From contig JAISYY010000200.1 in assembly GCA_031269635.1 (NCBI GenBank), forward strand, positions 1 to 5,313: DNA of 5,313 bases. Reading direction: 5' to 3'. Positions within the stretch are counted from its first letter, which is position 1. Every line of letters begins with the position of its first letter. The notes below the pieces were generated by a model. That model saw only the letters and a list, made by a program, of their open reading frames with translations. It made no database searches and was not told the DNA's origin. Positions 1-5,313 of the stretch are shown here, in pieces. Origin of the DNA: Tannerella sp. GTDB taxonomy: Bacteria; Bacteroidota; Bacteroidia; Bacteroidales; Tannerellaceae. The position numbers and the translations under genes are program-made.

Positions 1-6
1 TTTATC

Positions 7-3000
7 ATGAAATATAGAAAGAAAATTATTTTTATGACAGGGATGCTATTTTGCCTCTGCTTGACGACATTTGCACAAAGCATCACCCTGAATTTGAACA
101 ACGTAACAGTGAGAAGCGCTTTCGATGCGTTAAAGAAAGAGTACAAATACCTGTTCGTTTACGGATCGAACGACGTGAATACACAGAAAATCATTTCCGT
201 CAGCGCACAGGATCAACCACTGGATGCAGTACTTAAGCAAATCCTGAAAGGACAGGACGTGACGTACGAAGTCAATGAAAAGAACATCGTTATCCGCAAA
301 TCCGCGCCCGTCCGGACGCAGGCAGGCAGTCAGCAGGCCGGGAAACGCATTATCGGCATAGTCGTCGACGAAAACGGCGAGCCGGTCATCGGCGCCAATA
401 TCAAAGAAAAAGGCACGGCGACAAACGGAACTGTGACGGATGCAGACGGAAATTTCTCGCTGACGGTGGCGGAAAATTCCGTGCTGCAAGTCTCCTACAT
501 CGGATATGTCGCACAGGAAGTCAACGTGTTATCCGCAGGAAGTGGCGGAAAGCCGATTGTGATCAGGCTGTTAGAGGATGTGCAGGCGCTGGATGAAGTA
601 GTGGTAACGGCGTTGGGAATGACGCGCGAGAAAAAATCCCTGGGATATGCCATTGGGGAAGTCAAGGGCGATGAAGTGGACAAGGCAAAGGAAACAAACC
701 TTGTTAATGCTTTGGCCGGGAAAATACCGGGACTGGTGATTAGCCAGACTGCCGGAGGGCCTTCCGGGAGCACCCGTGTTTTAATACGCGGAAATACGGA
801 GCTTACGGGAAACAATGAGCCGCTGTACGTTGTAGATGGTATTCCTCTTGACAATACGAATTTCGGTTCTGCCGACACCTATGGAGGATATGATTTGGGA
901 GACGGCATTTCGAGCATCAATCCCGATGATATCGAAACTATTTCCATACTGAAAGGCCCTGCCGCCTCGGCGTTATACGGAAGCAGAGCCTCTCACGGCG
1001 TAGTGCTGATAACAACGAAAAAAGCAGGCGGAAGAAAAAAACTTGGAATTGAGCTTAATTCCACAACAACGTTTGAACATCAGTTAACCAAATATGATGT
1101 ACAGTCAACTTACGGACAGGGAGGCGACGGTATTATCTCGGATTATAACGCCGTTTATTCCCCGACCAGTTCGTGGGGGCCTAAAATAGATGAAGGTTTG
1201 AATATTACTTATTTTGACGGGGTGAAACGTCCGTACAGATTTCTCGAAGATAATATTAACGGGTTTTTCCGGACAGGTCTTACGACAACCAATACCATTG
1301 TGTTAAATTCCGTTCAGGACAATACGGGGGTGCGGCTCTCTTATACCAATCTGATGAACAAGGATATTGTGCCCAACACCGGGTTGAACAGGAACAGCGT
1401 CAACCTGCGTGCAAACAGCAAATTCGCAAAGAAACTGGATGTTGATATAAAGATGAATTACGTCCGCGAAGAGGTTAAAAACCGTCCGGCGCTATCCGGA
1501 AGCGGGTATAATGTAGGGAAAAACCTGATGACATTAGCGACTACTTTTGATCAGGCATGGCTGAAGGAGCATTATATCAATGAAAAGGGAGAATATTATG
1601 ACTGGAACAATTATGACGTTTACAACCTGAATCCCTATTGGGTGATACATGCCATGGAAAATACATCTTTCAAGGACAGATTTTCGGGTTCGGGAGTTTT
1701 GAGTTATAAATTCAATGACAAGTTTAACGTGCGGGTTACCGGCGGAGGAGAAATCAATATCTTTGAATTTCAAAATTATATCCCCTATTCGACGCCCGGT
1801 CAAGTAACCGGATATTTACAAAGGAGTTCTTTCAATAACTACACGTATAATGCCGAACTGTTATTCAGCTACAAGGATAAAATAGGTCTTTTGGATATTG
1901 GGGCGAATGTCGGAGGCAATGTGTTTTTTGTAAATAACCATACCAATAAGGTTACCGCAAGAGACATGGATTTACGGGAAGAGGTCACATTGCAGAGTTT
2001 CCGGACAAAGGAAATCAGCGAAAATGCCCGCCGTAAACAGATTAATTCCGCCTTCGGAATGGTCAATCTGGGATTTAAGGACTATTTGTTTTTAGACTTT
2101 ACCGTAAGATGCGACAAATCATCCACATTGCCTTCCAACAGCAATACATACGTGTATCCGTCCATATCCGGTTCGTTCCTGTTTTCCGAAGTATTGAAAA
2201 TTTCGAAGAACATACTGTCGTATGGCAAACTGAGGGCTTCCTTCGCACAGGTTGGCAGCGATACGAATCCTTTCCAGTTGGGTATGAATTATTATGCTCC
2301 GGACAAACCGTATCTGACATATCCTTATACGACGGTTGATAACAGACTTTATGATACCGACGACCGCGCAAGGGTTCCGAATAAAAACCTCAAACCGACC
2401 CGTACTAATTCGGCTGAATTTGGGGTGGATCTGAAATTCCTGAACAACCGCCTGGGCGTTGATATAACGTATTACAAGCAAAACAGTAAAGACCAGATTC
2501 TGTATCTGCCCATTGCCAATTCGAGTTCTTTCAATGAAAAACTGGTTAATGCCGGAAATATTGAGAACAAAGGGCTTGAAGTGGCGTTAAACACAACTCC
2601 GGTTGAAACTAAAGATCTTTCATGGAGGCTCAATTTCAATTTTGCTCATAACAAAAACAAGGTAATCGCATTAACCGAGGATTTGAACCGTTTTACCCTT
2701 GCAAAGGCAGAATACTTGAATGTGACAATTGACGCCGTTGCCGGTGAAAACTACGGTTCCATCATGTCGCCCAATGCATTTGACAGGAATGAAAACGGAG
2801 ATATCATCGTGGATGCAAGCGGATTGCCCAGGGTTTCATCGAATACGGAATATAAGGTCATAGGAAATGCGATGTGGGACTGGACAGGCGGTATCTCATC
2901 TTCCCTGAAGTACAAAAACATCTCCCTGTCGGCAATTTTCGACATAAAAATCGGAGCCGATTTATATTCCCAAACCGCCCGTTCACTTTATGCTACCGGA

Positions 3001-3477
3001 AAATCCAAAGCTACGCTTGAAGGACGTGATGCATGGTATATATCGGAAGAAAAAAGGTTTGAAGCCGGTGTTTTGGAAACCGCCTGGACACCTACCGGCG
3101 GTTATCTCGTAAAAGGTGTGGTTGAAACCATAGACGGCAACGGAAACAAAACGTATACCCCGAACGAAAGATATGTAGATCCGCAGGATTATTGGAGCCA
3201 TGTAACCAAATACGTGCCCGAATATTTTATTTCCGACAACAGCTATGTAAAAGTAAGGGAAATCACTTTATCGTACAAATTCCCCAACAAATGGATTGGG
3301 AAGTATGCCGAAGACGTATTTGTCTCATTCGTTTCCCGGAATCCGTTTATTATTTTTAAGAACATAGACAGTATAGACCCGGATTCAAACTACAACAACA
3401 GTTCGGGAATGGGACTTGAATACGGTTCTTTGCCATCGAGAAGAAGTTTTGGAATAAACATCAATTTAAAATTTTAA
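7..3477 (+). CDS. SusC/RagA-family TonB-dependent outer-membrane transporter with N-terminal STN domain
   Basis: This 1156-residue protein is the barrel half of a SusCD nutrient importer and would carry ligand across the outer membrane using TonB-ExbBD energy. Residues 1-23 are a Sec signal peptide (basic start MKYRKK, hydrophobic core, likely cut after TTFA). Residues about 26-98 match an STN domain. Residues about 114-190 match the carboxypeptidase-D-like domain (GEPVIGANI, TDADGNF, VSYIGY). LDEVVVTALGM at 195-205 is the TonB-box region, and the plug covers about 206-338 (VLIRG, YVVDGIPL, INPDDIETISILKGPAAS, ALYGSRA). The rest is the beta-barrel, ending in the terminal Phe typical of outer-membrane barrels (FGININLKF). 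The length is at the long end for the family, as expected with an STN domain. The start at 7 is favoured because it supplies the basic signal-peptide start, but the frame is still open through bases 1-6, so a start further upstream is possible. The promoter and leader are outside the window. The family assignment is secure; the substrate is unknown. Confidence 0.97.
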   Translation: MKYRKKIIFMTGMLFCLCLTTFAQSITLNLNNVTVRSAFDALKKEYKYLFVYGSNDVNTQKIISVSAQDQPLDAVLKQILKGQDVTYEVNEKNIVIRKSAPVRTQAGSQQAGKRIIGIVVDENGEPVIGANIKEKGTATNGTVTDADGNFSLTVAENSVLQVSYIGYVAQEVNVLSAGSGGKPIVIRLLEDVQALDEVVVTALGMTREKKSLGYAIGEVKGDEVDKAKETNLVNALAGKIPGLVISQTAGGPSGSTRVLIRGNTELTGNNEPLYVVDGIPLDNTNFGSADTYGGYDLGDGISSINPDDIETISILKGPAASALYGSRASHGVVLITTKKAGGRKKLGIELNSTTTFEHQLTKYDVQSTYGQGGDGIISDYNAVYSPTSSWGPKIDEGLNITYFDGVKRPYRFLEDNINGFFRTGLTTTNTIVLNSVQDNTGVRLSYTNLMNKDIVPNTGLNRNSVNLRANSKFAKKLDVDIKMNYVREEVKNRPALSGSGYNVGKNLMTLATTFDQAWLKEHYINEKGEYYDWNNYDVYNLNPYWVIHAMENTSFKDRFSGSGVLSYKFNDKFNVRVTGGGEINIFEFQNYIPYSTPGQVTGYLQRSSFNNYTYNAELLFSYKDKIGLLDIGANVGGNVFFVNNHTNKVTARDMDLREEVTLQSFRTKEISENARRKQINSAFGMVNLGFKDYLFLDFTVRCDKSSTLPSNSNTYVYPSISGSFLFSEVLKISKNILSYGKLRASFAQVGSDTNPFQLGMNYYAPDKPYLTYPYTTVDNRLYDTDDRARVPNKNLKPTRTNSAEFGVDLKFLNNRLGVDITYYKQNSKDQILYLPIANSSSFNEKLVNAGNIENKGLEVALNTTPVETKDLSWRLNFNFAHNKNKVIALTEDLNRFTLAKAEYLNVTIDAVAGENYGSIMSPNAFDRNENGDIIVDASGLPRVSSNTEYKVIGNAMWDWTGGISSSLKYKNISLSAIFDIKIGADLYSQTARSLYATGKSKATLEGRDAWYISEEKRFEAGVLETAWTPTGGYLVKGVVETIDGNGNKTYTPNERYVDPQDYWSHVTKYVPEYFISDNSYVKVREITLSYKFPNKWIGKYAEDVFVSFVSRNPFIIFKNIDSIDPDSNYNNSSGMGLEYGSLPSRRSFGININLKF

Positions 3478-3481
3478 GAAT
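3478..3481 (+). other. 4-base SusC-SusD junction
   Basis: Only GAAT separates the SusC stop codon (TAA) from the SusD ATG. There is no room for a promoter or terminator, and no GGAGG-like ribosome-binding site lies in the preceding bases, which are AT-rich (AATTTAAAATTTTAAGAAT). Co-transcription is therefore very likely. Translational coupling, in which ribosomes finishing SusC re-initiate on SusD, is an inference from the spacing. It would suit two proteins that assemble into one complex. Confidence 0.75.
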
Positions 3482-5095
3482 ATGAAAATTTCGAAGAAAA
3501 TATTATTGACGGGTTTTGCGGTTTTATGCCTGTATTCATGTCATGATTTTGATGAATTAAATCAGGATCCGACCAAAGTAACCGTAGTTAATCCCAATAC
3601 CCAGTTGACTTACGTAGAACTCTCTCAATGGGGTGACGTAAATGGCTGCTATACGTACTTCGCATACGTATCGAGCTTTGTCCAGCAATTGCAGGGGGAA
3701 TGGAACGCTACGCAATATGGCGGGCTTTACCGGAAAGCAAACAATATCACAAAATTAATATGGGACCGTACTTATTGCTATTCCATCAAAAATCTGATCG
3801 ACATACTCGACAAGACAGACGGGAATAATCCCCAGGATGCCAATATCCGGTCTATCACTCGTATACTTAAGGTGTACAATTTCATGATATTGACGGATTT
3901 GTATGGCGACATTCCCTATTTTGAAGGAGGTAAAGGTTATTCCGAAGATATTTCCACTCCTGCTTACGATCGTCAGGAACTGATTTATAAGGATTTTCTC
4001 AAGGAACTGAGGGAAGCCGAAGCAAACCTGAACGGGGAAGGCGGATTAATTACCGGCGATATTATATTCAACGGCGATATAAACCTGTGGAAGAAATTTG
4101 CCAATTCGCTGCGTTTGCGTACAGCCATGCGCATGGTTTATGCCGACCCCGCCACGGCAAAAAGTGAAGTCGCCGATATACTTGCACGCGAGTCGGGATT
4201 ATTGGAAAGTTCGACGGATGCCGTTATTATATATCTTGATATAAATACATGGGAGGGCGCTGATTTCAGGAGAAATGCCCTGGCGCAGTCGTGGAGGTCG
4301 CGGGAAACTTATCCCAACCAGTTCATTTGCTCTGTCTTCTGGAATCATCTGAAAGACTCGAACGATCCGCGTTTATTCAGATTAGCCCGTTGCTATGAAG
4401 ATACTCCGGGAGCAGCCAATGATCCTTTTTCACGGATAGATCTCACGGAAGAAATCATGGAATTAAAGGGATGGAGTTATTATCAGCCGGTAGATCCCGG
4501 TTATTTCTGGTATAATAAATGGCCGAGCGGTTACACAAGTATTAAGGCTAATAACAGGTGGCAGGATAAAGGTTGTCGTCCCCAGGTGAGTAACGCCTTT
4601 CTTAAAGGAAGTTCGCCGGGAGTGCTTATGACCTGTGCCGAAGTGCAGTTTTTGCTGGCTGAAGCCAAAACTGTCTGGGATGATATCAACACGCTGTCGG
4701 CAGAACAGCATTATACAAACGGCGTCAATGCGGCAATGACTTTCCTGTCAAAATACGGAATCAGTATTCCTGCCGCGGAAACACAGGAATATCTTTCCGC
4801 TAATCCTTTCCCGGCAGAGAAAGAGGACAGGGTAAAAGCCATCAACGAACAATTATGGATACTGCATCTCAACAATCCGCCGGAAGCTTATGCCAACTGG
4901 CGCCGTTCGGGCTATCCGGTATTGAAACCGGCCGGCGAATACGGCGCAATAACGATTCAATCGAATACCATACCGAGGCGGCTGTGCTATCCCGATGAAG
5001 AATCATTGTATAATGCCATCTCTCAACGTGTCGCACTGGATGCGATGGGAGGCGAAGACAACTGGAACGCCAAAGTGTGGTGGGACAGCAAATAA
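3482..5095 (+). CDS. SusD/RagB-family nutrient-binding outer-membrane lipoprotein (SusD-like_2 type)
   Basis: This 537-residue surface lipoprotein is the ligand-binding lid of the SusCD complex. Residues 1-19 are a lipoprotein signal peptide ending in the lipobox LYSC, with Cys20 as the lipidated residue. The acidic residues just after it (HDFDE) fit the Bacteroidota signal for export to the cell surface. Motifs typical of the SusD-like_2 group appear in order: FDELNQDP (23-30), TDLYGDIPYFE (138-148), LWKKFANSLRLRTAMRM (202-218), NDPRL (294-298), CAEVQFLLAEA (385-395), NNPPEAYANWRRSGYP (464-479), IPRRLCYPDEE (497-507) and VWWD (532-535). The helical repeats expected of the SusD fold (TPR-like) would lie across these segments. 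Length is normal for the family and the gene is intact. It follows the transporter directly, as expected for a cognate pair. An aromatic-rich stretch at 331-351 may contribute to ligand binding. The mature protein has seven cysteines besides Cys20, which seems high for a surface protein. The ligand, glycan or peptide, cannot be told from the sequence. Confidence 0.96.
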   Translation: MKISKKILLTGFAVLCLYSCHDFDELNQDPTKVTVVNPNTQLTYVELSQWGDVNGCYTYFAYVSSFVQQLQGEWNATQYGGLYRKANNITKLIWDRTYCYSIKNLIDILDKTDGNNPQDANIRSITRILKVYNFMILTDLYGDIPYFEGGKGYSEDISTPAYDRQELIYKDFLKELREAEANLNGEGGLITGDIIFNGDINLWKKFANSLRLRTAMRMVYADPATAKSEVADILARESGLLESSTDAVIIYLDINTWEGADFRRNALAQSWRSRETYPNQFICSVFWNHLKDSNDPRLFRLARCYEDTPGAANDPFSRIDLTEEIMELKGWSYYQPVDPGYFWYNKWPSGYTSIKANNRWQDKGCRPQVSNAFLKGSSPGVLMTCAEVQFLLAEAKTVWDDINTLSAEQHYTNGVNAAMTFLSKYGISIPAAETQEYLSANPFPAEKEDRVKAINEQLWILHLNNPPEAYANWRRSGYPVLKPAGEYGAITIQSNTIPRRLCYPDEESLYNAISQRVALDAMGGEDNWNAKVWWDSK

Positions 5096-5119
5096 GAAAT
5101 AATTCAAAAATAAAAACCA
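5096..5119 (+). promoter_or_regulatory. A-rich translation leader of the third gene
   Basis: The 24 bases between the SusD stop codon and the next ATG are almost all A and T (AATTCAAAAATAAAAACC), with no Shine-Dalgarno sequence. Bacteroidota ribosomes commonly initiate on such A-rich, unstructured leaders, so this supports the ATG at 5120 as the true start. No Bacteroidota-type promoter (TTTG with TAnnTTTG) and no hairpin terminator are seen here, so the third gene probably shares the operon transcript. Confidence 0.55.
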
Positions 5120-5313
5120 ATGAAAAAAATATTTATTTATACAGCAATCTTAATCGCCGGATTAACCGGATTTTCATCCTGCGGTAGCGATATTGAACTT
5201 CCTGTGTTGACGGAAGACGACTATCCGCGTATTTTAGGACAGTGGCCTCAGAGAAACGGCGATATACTGGGCGAGTTTGGCGGTCTGGTCGGTGTGGAAA
5301 TCACCGTCTCGGC
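5120..5313 (+). CDS. Outer-membrane lipoprotein in the SusE/SusF position, 3' end outside the window
   Basis: The open frame runs from ATG at 5120 to the window edge, giving 64 complete codons. It is too short to have been listed as a full ORF. The start MKKIFIYTAILIAG followed by LTGFSSC is a lipoprotein signal peptide, with Cys21 as the predicted lipidation site; Phe rather than Leu at position -3 is slightly atypical. The visible mature part begins GSDIELPVLTEDDYPRILG and continues with QWPQRNGDIL and a Gly-rich segment ending in VGVEITVS. This resembles the short linker and first strands of an Ig/PKD-like surface domain, but that is only an impression. Lying directly behind a SusCD pair, it is probably an accessory surface-binding lipoprotein. 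It could instead be an enzyme or a protein of unknown function. The coding call and lipoprotein nature are well supported; the function is not known. Confidence 0.85.
   Translation, partial: MKKIFIYTAILIAGLTGFSSCGSDIELPVLTEDDYPRILGQWPQRNGDILGEFGGLVGVEITVS

Noticed and set aside
130..878. Two antisense open frames (119 and 127 codons) opposite the STN, carboxypeptidase-D-like and plug regions
   Set aside because: They lie in the GC-rich part of the gene, where stop codons are rarer. Their sequences look like reverse-strand shadows (Ser/Arg/Phe-rich, no domain), and the sense strand encodes conserved motifs throughout.
1758..1765. TATCTTTG, matching the Bacteroidota -7 promoter consensus TAnnTTTG
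   Set aside because: There is no TTTG at the expected -33 spacing upstream, and the site is deep inside the transporter coding sequence, so it is most likely a chance match.
2119..2481. Antisense open frame of 120 codons inside the transporter gene
   Set aside because: It lies wholly opposite a well-supported SusC barrel region. Its translation shows no recognisable motif, signal peptide or domain, and chance antisense frames of this size are expected in a 3.5-kb gene.
3078..3103. Perfect 7-bp inverted repeat AACCGCC / GGCGGTT with a 12-base loop
   Set aside because: It lies within the coding sequence, is short, has no following T-run and falls at no gene boundary. Chance hairpins like this are common, so it is not called a terminator or regulatory element.
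4869..5120. Antisense open frame over the 3' end of the SusD-like gene and the intergenic gap
   Set aside because: The 83-residue product has no recognisable features, and nearly all of it is opposite the conserved C-terminal SusD motifs. No Bacteroidota-type promoter was seen for it.

Overview
The window is the core of a Bacteroidota (most likely Bacteroidales) outer-membrane nutrient-uptake operon of the SusC/SusD (RagA/RagB) type. It holds two complete genes and the 5' end of a third, all on the + strand. The evidence for the phylum is the SusC-SusD pair itself, which is largely restricted to it, together with A-rich gene leaders lacking a Shine-Dalgarno sequence and a mid-40s overall GC by rough hand count. 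The genus and species cannot be determined from what is visible.

Layout: bases 7-3477 encode a full-length SusC-like TonB-dependent transporter with a signal peptide, an STN signalling domain, a carboxypeptidase-D-like domain, a TonB-box region, a plug and a beta-barrel. After a 4-base gap, bases 3482-5095 encode its SusD-like partner lipoprotein, of the SusD-like_2 type. After a 24-base A-rich leader, a third ORF starts at 5120 and runs off the window. It is a lipoprotein in the position usually taken by a SusE/SusF-like surface glycan-binding protein or another accessory lipoprotein. There is no gene-free stretch longer than 24 bases and no internal terminator, so the three genes look like one transcription unit. 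The promoter lies upstream of the window.

How the genes would work together: in this family the SusD lipoprotein forms a lid over the SusC barrel on the cell surface, captures an oligosaccharide or peptide ligand, and hands it to the barrel for TonB-ExbBD-driven import. The third lipoprotein probably binds the same substrate or polymer. The STN domain suggests that the transporter also reports ligand arrival to a FecR-type anti-sigma factor, which would control an ECF sigma factor. Neither is in the window. No glycoside hydrolase, lyase, sulfatase or peptidase is visible, so the substrate cannot be inferred.

This is a well-known type of system rather than a new one. The points worth a second look are the truncated third lipoprotein, the STN-based regulatory prediction, a GC-rich block covering the conserved front part of the transporter, and some residue-level oddities in both complete proteins.
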